DNA from: an uncultured Collinsella sp.
GTDB lineage: Bacteria; Actinomycetota; Coriobacteriia; Coriobacteriales; Coriobacteriaceae
DNA length: 14,988 nucleotides
Assembly (NCBI GenBank): GCA_902464035.1
Contig: CABQHT010000046.1
Span: 1-14,988, forward strand
Direction: 5' to 3'
A model generated the notes under the pieces. The model did not search any database. It saw nothing but the letters and a program-made list of their open reading frames with translations, and was not told where the DNA came from. Shown here piece after piece: positions 1 through 7,669 of this stretch. A program made the translations under genes and the position numbers. How positions within the stretch are numbered: the first letter of the stretch is position 1; every line of letters starts with the position of its first letter.

Positions 1-1503
1 CAGTTTGGCGACGCTGCCGTGCGTATGCAGAAGGCCGGCGTCGATGGCGTCGAGGTCCATGCGGCACACGCCCACGGCATGCTTGGCGGCTTCTTGACCC
101 CGCTCTACAACAAGCGTACCGACGAGTACGGCGGCTCGCTTGACGCGCGCATGCGCTTCTTGCTCGAGGTCATCGCCGAGATTCGCGAGCGCTGCGGCAA
201 GGACTTCATCATCGACGTCCGTATCTCGGGCGACGAGTACACCGATGGCGGCCTGACTCTCAACGACATGATCTATGTCTCGCGTCGCCTGGAGAAGGCC
301 GGCGTCGACATGATCCACGTGTCGGGCGGCACCACCATCAAGCGCGGCTCCGCGATTCCCGCCGCTGGCACGCAGCAGGCCTCGCACGCCGCCTGCTCGC
401 GCGAGATCAAAAAGCACGTAAACATTCCCGTCGCCACGGTCGGCCGCATTAACGAGGCATGGATTGCCGAGGAGCTGATCGAGGATGGCGCCGCCGACAT
501 CTGCATGATGGGCCGCGCCAACCTGTGCGATGCCGAGTTCTGCAACAAGGCGGCTGCCGGCAACGCCGACGAGATTCGCCCCTGCATCGGCTGCCTGCGC
601 TGCCTGAACGGCATCATGTTTGGCAAGCGTATCTCCTGCACCGTTAACCCCGATGTCGAGCGCGACGAGGCCGGCTACGAGCCTGCCGCCGAGGCCAAGA
701 ACGTGCTCGTCGTGGGCGCCGGTCCCGCGGGCATGGAGGCGGCGTTCATTGCCGCCAAGCGCGGACATAACGTGGTGCTCGTGGACAAGCAGGACGAGCC
801 GGGCGGCGAGATGCGCATTGCAGCCGTTCCGCCGGCAAAGCAGGAGCTCACCCGTGTGATCAAGTACCAGTATCGTCGTCTTGCCGAGGCCGGCGTGAAG
901 TGCATCTTTGGTACCGAGCTTTCTGCCGAGGACATTCAGCGTGACTACGCCGGGTACGAGGTCGTCCTGGCCTATGGTGCCGAGCCCATCGCTCCGGCCT
1001 TTATGCAGAACTTTAAGCAGGTCATGACGGCTGACGACCTGCTGGGCGGCAACGCCTTCCCGGGTAAGAAGATCGTCATCGTGGGCGGAGGCACCGTCGG
1101 CTGCGAGACGGCTGACTACCTGGCTCCGCTGGTCAACGACCTGTCGCCGGCCAACCGCGACGTCACCGTCATCGAGATGACCAAGACGCTTGCCGCCAAC
1201 GAGGGCGGCGCAGGCCGCGCGGTGCTTATCACGCGCATGCTCTCTAAGGGCGTCCACGTGCTGACCGAGGCCAAGGTGACCGAGATCACCGAGGACACCA
1301 TCAGCTACGAGAAGGACGGCGAGGTCCACACCATCACCGGTGCCGATACGCTGGTGCTCGCCATGGGCTACCGTCCCAACACTAAGCTCGCCGACGACCT
1401 GGCAGCTGCCGGCGTTACCACCCACGTGTTGGGTGACGCGCAGAAGTGCGGCAACATCCGCGACGCCATCGCCGACGGTTACAAGACCGCCTGTGCTCTC
1501 TAG
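1..1503 (+). CDS. Old-Yellow-Enzyme family NADH:flavin / 2-enoate reductase-type oxidoreductase (5' end cut off)
   Basis: The reading frame is open from base 1, so the start lies outside the window. About 500 residues are present of a family usually near 640-670. Residues 1-190 are the C-terminal half of the FMN-binding TIM barrel, with the substrate-pocket HAAH at 20-23 and RTDEYGGS shortly after. Cysteines 195, 198, 201 and 213 form the C-x2-C-x2-C-x11-C set that holds a [4Fe-4S] cluster in 2-enoate and 2,4-dienoyl-CoA reductases. Two dinucleotide-binding motifs follow: GAGPAG at 239-244 for FAD and GGGTVG at 362-367 for NAD(P)H. Known relatives pass electrons from NAD(P)H through FAD and Fe-S to FMN to reduce activated C=C bonds, including BaiCD/BaiH-like bile-acid enzymes. 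The family is clear, but the substrate cannot be read from the sequence. It is followed by a palindromic repeat and a terminator. Confidence 0.93.
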   Translation, partial: QFGDAAVRMQKAGVDGVEVHAAHAHGMLGGFLTPLYNKRTDEYGGSLDARMRFLLEVIAEIRERCGKDFIIDVRISGDEYTDGGLTLNDMIYVSRRLEKAGVDMIHVSGGTTIKRGSAIPAAGTQQASHAACSREIKKHVNIPVATVGRINEAWIAEELIEDGAADICMMGRANLCDAEFCNKAAAGNADEIRPCIGCLRCLNGIMFGKRISCTVNPDVERDEAGYEPAAEAKNVLVVGAGPAGMEAAFIAAKRGHNVVLVDKQDEPGGEMRIAAVPPAKQELTRVIKYQYRRLAEAGVKCIFGTELSAEDIQRDYAGYEVVLAYGAEPIAPAFMQNFKQVMTADDLLGGNAFPGKKIVIVGGGTVGCETADYLAPLVNDLSPANRDVTVIEMTKTLAANEGGAGRAVLITRMLSKGVHVLTEAKVTEITEDTISYEKDGEVHTITGADTLVLAMGYRPNTKLADDLAAAGVTTHVLGDAQKCGNIRDAIADGYKTACAL

Positions 1504-1513
1504 TCAACCCCTT

Positions 1514-1576
1514 GGTGCATTGGGGTCAGGTTAGTTTGCACCAAGCTGGTGCATACAAACCTGACCCCTTTGCACC
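1514..1576. repeat. 63-bp dispersed palindromic repeat, family 1, copy A
   Basis: Two 30-nt arms (1514-1543 and 1547-1576) are inverted copies around a 3-nt loop, and 26 of 30 positions match. The same 63-bp layout recurs at 5753-5815. Each copy begins with GGTGCA and ends with TGCACC, and inside carries CAGGTTTG/CAAACCTGAC-type words. It sits between the oxidoreductase stop codon and its terminator. Its size, symmetry and intergenic position resemble REP-type elements moved by a TnpA-like enzyme, but no such gene is in the window. Confidence 0.8.
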
Positions 1577-1591
1577 ACTTCTAGAAAATAG

Positions 1592-1632
1592 CGGCGGCTG
1601 CCCCCAGTCCTCGGGGTGGCCGCCGTTTTTGT
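1592..1632 (+). terminator. Rho-independent terminator of the oxidoreductase gene
   Basis: CGGCGGCTGCCCC pairs with GGGGTGGCCGCCG through 13 positions, two of them G-U wobbles, across an 8-nt loop. TTTTTGTT follows. It ends plus-strand transcription after the oxidoreductase and isolates it from the PTS operon. Confidence 0.88.
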
Positions 1633-1647
1633 TGACGAGGACGCGCG

Positions 1648-1677
1648 ACCGTTCGCCTTCGAAAAGATACCGTTCGC
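1648..1677 (+). promoter_or_regulatory. Direct repeat ACCGTTCGC x2, 21 bp apart, upstream of the PRD operon
   Basis: Identical 9-mers lie at 1648-1656 and 1669-1677, so the start-to-start distance is 21 bp, two turns of the helix. The same 9-mer pair at the same distance occurs at 8457-8486, and a close variant occurs at 7614-7645. Two same-face direct copies suit a dimeric activator, but no binding protein is identified. The pair lies about 170-200 bp before the start codon at 1847. Confidence 0.5.
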
Positions 1678-1846
1678 GGGGTGCAACAAAATGGACGGCA
1701 TATCGGCCCAGCTTGTACAGGCGTATTGAACACCACTATTGACCTGCGAAAATACTCCAAACCACATTGAATTGCTCAATCGTATAAAAACGATGAGGCA
1801 ATAAACGAACCCTCTTGCGGTTAACTGATAGTCGAAAGGAGGCGCC

Positions 1847-3811
1847 ATGAGGCCCACGAAGCGACAGATCGATATCCTGCGCTACCTCAACGATTGCGGT
1901 GAGGTCGAGCTTAAGCAGCTTTGCACGGTGCTGGGCGTCACCTCGGGAACGGTTCGCACCGAGCTCCATGCGCTTGAGGACATCACGATTACGGCCGGCG
2001 TGTCGGTCCACCTGACCCCCGGCAATGTCGTGACGGTCGAGGGTGCGCATAACCTTCCCAACCTTCTGGCCGAGCTTGTGAGCGATGCCGTGATCGGCAC
2101 CGACGAGCTCATCAACCTCTATCTCATCTTTGCCGACGGCTTTGTGACCATGCAGGAGATCGCCGACGCGCTGCATGTGAGCAAGTCACTCGTCGAGAAG
2201 CGCATCGCTCGCCTCAAGGTCGACGGTGCTATGCCTATCAAGTCCGAGCGCCGCCTGGGTGTCGCATTCGGCGGCACACCGTACGAGCGTGTCACGACCT
2301 GCGTCGACCTGCTTCTGCCCTATATTCCCGGGGTCGATTTTCTCATGGAATTGGCAATCATCGAGGGTGAGGGTATCCCGGTCTTCGAGGGCCTTTCCCG
2401 CAAGCGCATCGAGGCCGGCGTCTCGTTCGCCCGCGAGCTTCGCAGTGACGCCAACGAGAGCCTGACCGACGATGCCTACCGCCGCCTCTTGCTTTCCTCC
2501 GTCTTTTTGCTGAGCGACGGTGCTCCCGGCACCGACGATCCCGCGATGTTCGAGATCGGAGTGGACGCCGCCACGCCCCAACCGTTCGATCTGGACGGCT
2601 CGCTGGTCCAGCTTGCCTCGCTGCCCGATGCGCTGCCGTATCGCCGCCGCGTTGAGAAGGCCGCGCGCGACAGCCGTGCGAGCTTCACCGAGTCCCAGCT
2701 GCGTTTCCTCACCGGCCTCATGGCCTCCGTTCGCAAATCGCGCAAGCTCGATCTCGATGAGGTCGCGCAGGAGATGAACGCTTTCGTCCTTGAGCTGCTC
2801 GGCAGCATCTCAGATTCCCTTGCCGTCGACCTACGCTCCGACCGAAAGCTCCGTCAGGGGCTCTCGCTGCATATCTACACCACGGTCATCCGCCGCGACA
2901 ACGTCCCCACGGTGCTCGATCCGTATCAGGAACAGGAGATTAAGCACCGTTACCCGCTCGGGTTCGAGATGGCGACGGTCGCTGCCAATAAGATCGATGC
3001 CACGTTTGACTATCGCCTGAGCGAAACCGAGATCGTCTATCTCGCCCTGCACTTCCAGGTCGCGCTCGAGCGCCAGCTCTCCGACCGCCGTGAAATGACG
3101 GCCGCCGTGGTCTGCCATTACGGACAGGCCGCCGCCAACCTCATCTCCGAGAAGGTCGGGCGCCTGTTCCCCACGCTTCGCATCAAGGCTGTCTTGTCGC
3201 TTCAGGACTATCTGGATTGCAACGATTCCTTCGACGTGGTGCTCGCCACCGAGCGCATTCCGCCCACGAGTGCCGAGGTCATCTACGTTTCGCCCGCCCT
3301 GCGCGGCAACGAGGTCGACCGCATCCGTCAGTGCGTCAACGACCGCATCGATACCGACATGATCGCCAAGCGCATCGAGGAAGCCGATGTGATTGATCTG
3401 CCCGAGGGTATCGACCGCGACGACGTGCTGCATCTTATGGTCGACCGATTGGTCGCGCTCGGCGCCGTCGATGAGGATTTCTACGATTCCGTCCGTGCGC
3501 GTGAGGAGTTGAGCCCCACAAGCCTCAACTGCATCGCGGTGCCGCATGGCAACCCCGAGATCATCCGCGAATCCCATCTGGTGATCGGTCGCGCTCCGGC
3601 CGGTATCGATTGGGGCGATGCACGCGTGTCGTGTGTGTTTCTGTTCGCCTGTTCGGTTGTCATTTTGAGCGAACACGCGAGCGTCTTTTCCAAGTTTTAC
3701 CGCAGGCTTGCGAGCCTCGATAAACAGGGTGTCATCAGCGACCTCAACAGGGTGCCCGCCGAGATGTTTCGACAAAAGCTGATTCAGGTCATGTCCCAAG
3801 AGTCCGATTAG
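1847..3811 (+). CDS. PRD-domain transcriptional regulator with EIIB-like and EIIA domains (ManR/LicR/MtlR class)
   Basis: The 654-residue protein has the build of DNA-binding PTS-controlled activators. A winged helix lies at residues 1-50, and a second HTH at about 88-126 contains SKSLVEKRIARL. A PRD-like region at about 165-295 seems to lack its usual histidine. A clearer PRD at about 300-410 has His342 and His402 as likely phosphorylation sites. An EIIB-like domain starts near 418 with Cys423, and a fructose/mannitol-type EIIA domain lies at about 520-654 with His567 in VPHG. In this class, phosphate from HPr or the EII proteins adjusts activity to sugar supply. The start ATG has AAAGGAGG 4 nt before it. 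The gene is 9 nt upstream of the EIIA gene in one operon, so it very likely controls that PTS. The sugar is not readable from the sequence. Confidence 0.93.
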   Translation: MRPTKRQIDILRYLNDCGEVELKQLCTVLGVTSGTVRTELHALEDITITAGVSVHLTPGNVVTVEGAHNLPNLLAELVSDAVIGTDELINLYLIFADGFVTMQEIADALHVSKSLVEKRIARLKVDGAMPIKSERRLGVAFGGTPYERVTTCVDLLLPYIPGVDFLMELAIIEGEGIPVFEGLSRKRIEAGVSFARELRSDANESLTDDAYRRLLLSSVFLLSDGAPGTDDPAMFEIGVDAATPQPFDLDGSLVQLASLPDALPYRRRVEKAARDSRASFTESQLRFLTGLMASVRKSRKLDLDEVAQEMNAFVLELLGSISDSLAVDLRSDRKLRQGLSLHIYTTVIRRDNVPTVLDPYQEQEIKHRYPLGFEMATVAANKIDATFDYRLSETEIVYLALHFQVALERQLSDRREMTAAVVCHYGQAAANLISEKVGRLFPTLRIKAVLSLQDYLDCNDSFDVVLATERIPPTSAEVIYVSPALRGNEVDRIRQCVNDRIDTDMIAKRIEEADVIDLPEGIDRDDVLHLMVDRLVALGAVDEDFYDSVRAREELSPTSLNCIAVPHGNPEIIRESHLVIGRAPAGIDWGDARVSCVFLFACSVVILSEHASVFSKFYRRLASLDKQGVISDLNRVPAEMFRQKLIQVMSQESD

Positions 3812-3820
3812 GAGGATGAA

Positions 3821-4279
3821 ATGCTCGAAACCATGATGAAGCTCAACGACGTCCATATCGACGTCAAGCCCGTCGAGGCGAACAAGGAGTTCGCTATCAA
3901 GGCGGTCTCGGGGCTGTGCTTGGATTCCGGCGCGTCGTTTGAGGAGCTATGCGACGCGTTCAATAAGAGAGAGGAGGAGGGCTCGACCGGCTGTGGAAAC
4001 GGTATCGCCATTCCGCACGCCAAGATCGCCGGAGAGGTTACTCCCAAGGTTGTTGTGGTTCGTTTTGCCGAACCCATCGACTGGGATGCCATCGACGATG
4101 CTCCCGTGAGCGTCGCCGTTTGCCTGGTGATGCCCATGACCGATGAGGGGAATACCCATCTGGCCGTGGTTTCGCGTTTTGCCCGCAAGCTTGCGTCGAG
4201 GGATTTCATTGAGAAGCTCAAGACCATTCCGAGCGAGCAGGAACTGTACACGTATTTGATTGAGAATGTGGAGGACTGA
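3821..4279 (+). CDS. PTS fructose-family EIIA protein
   Basis: This 152-residue cytoplasmic protein is a stand-alone PTS_EIIA_2 domain of normal length. The phospho-acceptor is His66 in the motif NGIAIPHAK. It takes phosphate from HPr and gives it to the EIIB cysteine of the next protein. The start at 3821 is chosen because GGAGG at 3811-3815 is 5 nt upstream. Met codons at 3833 and 3836 are possible but less well spaced. The gene follows the regulator stop by 9 nt, and its stop is 1 nt before the EIIBC start, so the three genes are translationally close. No HPr-like domain is fused to it, unlike FruB of enteric bacteria. Confidence 0.95.
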   Translation: MLETMMKLNDVHIDVKPVEANKEFAIKAVSGLCLDSGASFEELCDAFNKREEEGSTGCGNGIAIPHAKIAGEVTPKVVVVRFAEPIDWDAIDDAPVSVAVCLVMPMTDEGNTHLAVVSRFARKLASRDFIEKLKTIPSEQELYTYLIENVED

Positions 4280-4280
4280 T

Positions 4281-5681
4281 ATGAAGATCGTCGGTGTTAC
4301 CAAATGCCCCACCGGCATTGCCCATACCTATCTTGCAGCCCAAAAGCTGGAAGAGGCTGGTAAGGACCTTGGCTATGAGGTCAAGATTGAAACCCAGGGT
4401 TCTCAGGGTACCGAGAACCGCCTGACTTCTGCAGAGATTGCCGAAGCCGATTACGTCATTATCGCCGCTGACGTGGCAATTGACGAGAAGGACCGTTTTG
4501 CCGGCAAACAGGTGACCGAGATGGAGATCAAGCCGGTCATCAAGGATGCCGCCGCCGTGCTCAAGGCTCTGCCGCAGTCGTCGCGCAAGCAGGGTGGCAC
4601 CGCAGCCGCCGCGAGCGATGACGCTGACAAGGTGAGCCCGGTCAAGGCTCTTATGAACGGCGCGTCGCACATGATTCCGTTCGTCGTGGTCGGCGGCTTG
4701 TTCATTGCGCTTTCCATCGCGCTGGGCGGCACTGCCACGGCTGACGGTATGGCAGTTGCCGAGGGCTTCTGGGGTACGATGAACGCTATCGGCGGCGCTG
4801 CCTTCGGCCTTATGTACCCGATTCTTGCGGGCTACATTGCCTATTCCATTGCAGGTCGTGCGGCACTCGCCCCGGCAATGATCGGCGCTCAGGTTGCAGT
4901 GACGCCGGCCATTCTGGGTACCGAGGCGGGTACCGGATTCCTGGGTTGCATCGTCATGGGCTTTGCCGCTGGCTACCTCGTCAAATGGTTCAACAGCTGG
5001 CCCGTTCCGCAAGCCATTAAGCCTATTATGCCCATTTTTGTTATCCCGCTCGTCGGCACTGGCCTGATTTCTGCCGTCTTCATCCTTGTTCTGGCTCAGC
5101 CGGTCTCCTGGCTCATGACCTCGCTCAACGCTCTGCTTGCGAGCCTCGCCGCTGATACCTCGACCTCGATCCTGCTCGGCCTCGTGCTCGGTGGCATGGT
5201 TGCCGTCGACATGGGCGGCCCGGTCAACAAGGTTGCATTCCTCTTTGGTACCGCCGCCATTGCCGAGGGCAATCCCGAGATCATGGGCATGGTCGCCGCT
5301 GCCATCCCCGTGCCGCCGCTGGCCTGCGGTCTTGCTACGCTCATCTATAAGAAGGGCTTCAATGACGAGCAGAAGAGCTCCGGTGTCTCCGCGCTGCTCA
5401 TGGGTCTTATCGGCATTACCGAGGGCGCTATTCCCTTTGCTGCCGAGGATCCTGGTCGCGTGCTCCCGAGCATCATCGCTGGCTCTGCTGTCGCCGGTGC
5501 CCTCGCAGGCGTCTTTGGCATCACCGATGTCGTGCCTCACGGCGGCCCTATCGTCGGCGTGCTCGGCGCTACGAACAACCTGCTGTTGTTCCTGGCTGCC
5601 ATCCTCGCCGGCACGCTGGTCGCCGCTGCCCTGATCGCCGCCTTCAAGAAGGCTGCGGACGCCAAGAAGGCTGCTGCCTAA
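4281..5681 (+). CDS. PTS fructose-family EIIBC permease
   Basis: The start is set at ATG 4281, 6 nt after GGAGG (4270-4274), giving 466 residues. An earlier in-frame ATG at 4260 would add seven poorly conserved residues overlapping the EIIA gene. Residues 1-95 are the EIIB domain with phospho-acceptor Cys9 in GVTKCPTGIAHTYLAA. A polar, alanine-rich linker covers about 100-120. Residues 125-457 form the multi-pass EIIC membrane domain, with family landmarks ASHMIPFVVVGG (128-139), MGGPVNK (311-317) and GITEGAIPFA (378-387). It imports and phosphorylates a sugar at the inner membrane. Fructose is the family default, but no 1-phosphofructokinase gene is next to it, so another ketose or a mannosyl sugar is possible. 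Confidence 0.94.
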   Translation: MKIVGVTKCPTGIAHTYLAAQKLEEAGKDLGYEVKIETQGSQGTENRLTSAEIAEADYVIIAADVAIDEKDRFAGKQVTEMEIKPVIKDAAAVLKALPQSSRKQGGTAAAASDDADKVSPVKALMNGASHMIPFVVVGGLFIALSIALGGTATADGMAVAEGFWGTMNAIGGAAFGLMYPILAGYIAYSIAGRAALAPAMIGAQVAVTPAILGTEAGTGFLGCIVMGFAAGYLVKWFNSWPVPQAIKPIMPIFVIPLVGTGLISAVFILVLAQPVSWLMTSLNALLASLAADTSTSILLGLVLGGMVAVDMGGPVNKVAFLFGTAAIAEGNPEIMGMVAAAIPVPPLACGLATLIYKKGFNDEQKSSGVSALLMGLIGITEGAIPFAAEDPGRVLPSIIAGSAVAGALAGVFGITDVVPHGGPIVGVLGATNNLLLFLAAILAGTLVAAALIAAFKKAADAKKAAA

Positions 5682-5719
5682 TAGCGTACCTTTCGATCGT
5701 TTGAATCGAGTCCCTTTTC

Positions 5720-5752
5720 GCCCCGTCTGCACTCCGCAGCAGACGGGGCTTT
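5720..5752 (+). terminator. Terminator of the PTS operon
   Basis: GCCCCGTCTGC (5720-5730) pairs perfectly with GCAGACGGGGC (5739-5749) around an 8-nt loop. The following T run is short (TTTGG), so intrinsic termination may be incomplete. The large palindrome starting at 5753 may help it. Confidence 0.7.
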
Positions 5753-5815
5753 GGTGCAAAGGGGGCAGGTTTGTATGCACCAAGTTGGTGCATACAAACC
5801 TGACTCCTTTGCACC
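5753..5815. repeat. 63-bp dispersed palindromic repeat, family 1, copy B
   Basis: Arms 5753-5782 and 5786-5815 match as inverted copies at 28 of 30 positions around a 3-nt loop. This is a more perfect copy than that at 1514-1576. It is followed by a partial extra end, CCCCTTTGCACC at 5817-5828, and another TGCACC, as if the end of a second element remains. It lies between converging genes, just after the PTS terminator. Confidence 0.82.
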
Positions 5816-5848
5816 ACCCCTTTGCACCAATGCACCATTCGGTAGATA

Positions 5849-5889
5849 GCAAAAAGCGGCGGCTGCCCTGTGCTGGGCAGCCGCCGCTT
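5849..5889 (-). terminator. Rho-independent terminator of the isomerase gene (minus strand)
   Basis: A perfect 15-bp stem (5854-5868 with 5875-5889) encloses a 6-nt loop. Read on the minus strand, the stem is followed by a run of T from the A tract at 5851-5855. It sits 30 bp after the stop codon of the minus-strand isomerase and probably ends the SDR-isomerase operon. Confidence 0.88.
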
Positions 5890-5918
5890 GCGTTCGATGG
5901 GGTAGGACCGTGGGTCGA

Positions 5919-6560
5919 TTAGAGACCCAGGAGCTCCTTGACCTTGGCGATGATGGCCTCGTCGGTGGCGTTGGCGAAGAAGTACTCCTGGAAGTGCTCG
6001 CCAGCCAGAGCGCCCTTTACCAGGTCCTGGTCGATCTCGCCCAGGACGTCGACGAGCGGACGCATGGTCACAGCGCGCACGCCGTCGAGAATCTTCTTGT
6101 TGCGCTGCTCGGGCTCAACACGCTCGGCAGGATAGCCGTTGCCCGAACCAAAGCCAAAGAGCTTCTCGAAGGTGTACTCGAGGTTGAGCTCCTGGCCCCA
6201 GCCGTTCTTGAGGGCGAAGGGCATGGCGACGGCGTTACCGTCGTTGACCTGGGCGAAGGTGTAGGCATCCAGCGGGTCGGCGACATGGCCGCAGAGCACG
6301 CCGGGGAAGGAGTTGCAGGCGAGCATGGCGCCCTCGCCGGTGCCGCAGCCGGTCACGACATAGTCGGCAGCACCGGAGTTGAGCAGCACGGCGGCAAGGA
6401 TGCCGTTCTGAACGTAGGTGAGCGGCTTGGAGTCGGCATCGGCATACATACCGTAGTTAAAGACGGTGTGGCCCATGGGCTCGACGACCTTCTTGAGGGC
6501 AGCCTCGATCATGGGGTTCTTGGAGTTCTGGGAGTTCTCGTTGATCAGAGCGATCTTCAT
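5919..6560 (-). CDS. RpiB/LacAB-family sugar isomerase, 213 aa, DhuI-like
   Basis: The N-terminal 150 residues follow the RpiB fold pattern. MKIALINENS opens the protein, and GCGTGEGAMLACN at 71-83 holds Cys72 where RpiB enzymes have the catalytic cysteine. NDGNA at 106-110 matches the conserved Asn segment. At 213 residues it is about 60 longer than ordinary RpiB, with a C-terminal extension rich in FQEYFF-like aromatic sequence. From memory, this long type with an adjacent SDR matches streptococcal DhuI, which isomerises 4-deoxy-5-keto uronate made from glycosaminoglycan unsaturated uronates. The start at 6560 is chosen for the AAAGAAAGG ribosome site 9 nt upstream. The frame runs further upstream only into a palindromic repeat. 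Family is sure; the DhuI role is inferred. Ribose-5-phosphate or galactose-6-phosphate isomerase activity is the alternative. Confidence 0.85.
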   Translation of the reverse strand: MKIALINENSQNSKNPMIEAALKKVVEPMGHTVFNYGMYADADSKPLTYVQNGILAAVLLNSGAADYVVTGCGTGEGAMLACNSFPGVLCGHVADPLDAYTFAQVNDGNAVAMPFALKNGWGQELNLEYTFEKLFGFGSGNGYPAERVEPEQRNKKILDGVRAVTMRPLVDVLGEIDQDLVKGALAGEHFQEYFFANATDEAIIAKVKELLGL

Positions 6561-6586
6561 GCTGAGTAACCTTTCTTTCTTTAACT

Positions 6587-6647
6587 TGCTGTGAAATACG
6601 GACTGTTTTGCCTGATAGATGCCAAATTCAGAAACTATTTCACCGCA
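6587..6647. repeat. 61-bp dispersed palindromic repeat, family 2, copy B
   Basis: Left end TGCTGTGAAATACGGACTG (6587-6605) faces right end CAGAAACTATTTCACCGCA (6629-6647). The outer arm pairs well; the inner part has three mismatches against the better copy at 14898-14958. Both copies are exactly 61 bp. It fills much of the 140-bp gap between the SDR and isomerase genes, so it would be transcribed in their mRNA and could fold there. Confidence 0.75.
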
Positions 6648-6700
6648 ACTCATAAATGAACGACTGGGTTAAGCCCGATGTTGGCAGTTGCGGCGAGGCT

Positions 6701-7510
6701 TTATTGCGGCTGCTTTCCAATGTATGCGAGGATGCCGCCGTCGACGTAGAGGATGTGTCCGTTGACGAAGTTCGAGGCATCGGAGGCCAGGAACACGGCG
6801 GGGCCCTTCAGGTCCTCGGGCGTGCCCCAACGGGCGGCCGGGGTCTTTGCGATGATGAACTGGTCAAACGGGTGACGGCTGCCGTCGGGTTGCGTCTCGC
6901 GCAGCGGCGCGGTCTGCGGCGTGGCGATATAGCCAGGCCCAATGCCGTTGCACTGGATGTTGGCCTCGCCAAACTCGGAGCAGATGTTCTTGGTGAGCAT
7001 CTTCAGGCCACCCTTGGCGGCAGCGTAGCCGGCGATGGTCTCGCGGCCGAGCTCGCTCATCATCGAGCAGATGTTGATAATCTTGCCGTGACCCTTGGCG
7101 ATCATGCCGGGCAGGCAGGCCTTGGAGACGATGAACGGGGCGTTAAGGTCGATGTCGACGACGCGGCGGAAGTCCTCGGCGCTCATGTCGAGCATGGGGG
7201 TGCGCTGGATAACGCCGGCATTGTTGACCAGGATGTCGGGCGTGGTGCCAAAATCGGCCTCGATCTTGGCGACGAGCTCGGCGACGACGGCCTCGTCGGC
7301 GACGTCGGCCACGTAGCCGTGAGCCTCAAAGCCCAGCTCGCGGTAGTGCTTCTCGGCCTCGGCGACCTTGTCGGCGTGACGTGCGTTAAAGGCGATCTTG
7401 GCGCCGGCCTCGCCGAGCGCTTCGGCAATGGCCATGCCAATGCCATAGGTGGCGCCGGTTACGAGTGCGACCTTGCCATCTAGGCGGAAGCTGTCCATAA
7501 GATCAGACAT
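6701..7510 (-). CDS. SDR-family dehydrogenase, KduD/DhuD-like (often named gluconate 5-dehydrogenase)
   Basis: This is a classical short-chain dehydrogenase of 269 residues. The cofactor motif TGATYGIG is at 18-25, NNAG at 96-99, and the catalytic Ser149, Tyr162 and Lys166 are all present. The C-terminal segment NGHILYVDGGILAYIGKQP is typical of the 2-dehydro-3-deoxygluconate 5-dehydrogenase / gluconate 5-dehydrogenase group. Such enzymes reduce 2,5-diketo-3-deoxygluconate to KDG, or interconvert gluconate and 5-ketogluconate. The start at 7510 has GAAAGGA 7 nt upstream on the minus strand; an earlier ATG at 7537 lacks such a site. The isomerase gene follows 140 bp downstream on the same strand, pairing the two enzymes that would act in series on 4-deoxy-5-keto uronate. 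Class is certain; the exact substrate is inferred. Confidence 0.9.
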   Translation of the reverse strand: MSDLMDSFRLDGKVALVTGATYGIGMAIAEALGEAGAKIAFNARHADKVAEAEKHYRELGFEAHGYVADVADEAVVAELVAKIEADFGTTPDILVNNAGVIQRTPMLDMSAEDFRRVVDIDLNAPFIVSKACLPGMIAKGHGKIINICSMMSELGRETIAGYAAAKGGLKMLTKNICSEFGEANIQCNGIGPGYIATPQTAPLRETQPDGSRHPFDQFIIAKTPAARWGTPEDLKGPAVFLASDASNFVNGHILYVDGGILAYIGKQPQ

Positions 7511-7547
7511 AGCGATCCTTTCAAAAGAAACGTTCATCTATATAAGT

Positions 7548-7608
7548 CTTGTTTCTAATACAAGCTCAGTATAGGAGAACTAAAGGAATTAACGCCCCTA
7601 TTCTCCTA
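7548..7608 (-). promoter_or_regulatory. Candidate promoter and inverted repeats of the SDR-isomerase operon
   Basis: On the minus strand TATACT (plus 7568-7573) is a good -10 box placing the start near 7561, about 50 nt before the SDR start codon. No clear -35 box stands upstream, which fits activator dependence. A perfect 8-bp inverted repeat TAGGAGAA/TTCTCCTA (7572-7579 and 7601-7608) spans the -35 region. A second one, CTTGT/ACAAG (7548-7552 and 7560-7564), lies at the predicted start of transcription. Either could bind a repressor such as the neighbouring GntR protein. Confidence 0.45.
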
Positions 7609-7613
7609 AAAAT

Positions 7614-7645
7614 AGGTGAACGTTCACTTTTAAAAGGTGAACGGT
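7614..7645 (-). promoter_or_regulatory. CGTTCACC direct repeat (21 bp) overlapping a GTGAACGTTCAC palindrome
   Basis: On the minus strand CGTTCACC occurs twice with starts exactly 21 bp apart (plus 7615-7622 and 7636-7643). The promoter-near copy also lies in the perfect 12-bp palindrome GTGAACGTTCAC (7617-7628). The 16-bp stretch 7614-7629 matches the palindrome at 14262-14277 at 15 positions. The site is about 105-135 bp upstream of the SDR start codon and just beyond the GntR stop codon. Confidence 0.5.
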
Positions 7646-7669
7646 TGAAATTAGTTGTTGTGATGCCCC

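Larger units (their letters stand above)
1504..1846. other. 343-bp intergenic region: repeat, terminator and upstream region of the PRD operon
   Basis: No gene is supported here. In order it holds a 63-bp palindromic repeat, a rho-independent terminator for the oxidoreductase, two direct copies of ACCGTTCGC 21 bp apart, and an A/T-rich stretch from about 1735 to 1800. That stretch includes a short inverted repeat (ATTGA/TCAAT at 1767-1781) and a possible -10 box TATAAA at 1783-1788. I found no convincing -35 box for it. The ribosome site of the next gene (AAAGGAGG, 1835-1842) ends the region. Confidence 0.6.

Noticed and set aside
2831..3856. Minus-strand open frame of about 340 codons opposite the PRD regulator
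   Set aside because: It is a composition shadow; the plus-strand frame has clear PRD, EIIB and EIIA domains.
4218..5852. Minus-strand open frame opposite the EIIBC gene
   Set aside because: It has a low-complexity, charged product mirroring a membrane protein and runs through the palindromic repeat; the plus strand carries all family motifs.
5910..7483. Two plus-strand open frames opposite the isomerase and SDR genes
   Set aside because: They have glycine/valine-rich products without domains; the minus-strand genes have catalytic motifs and ribosome sites.
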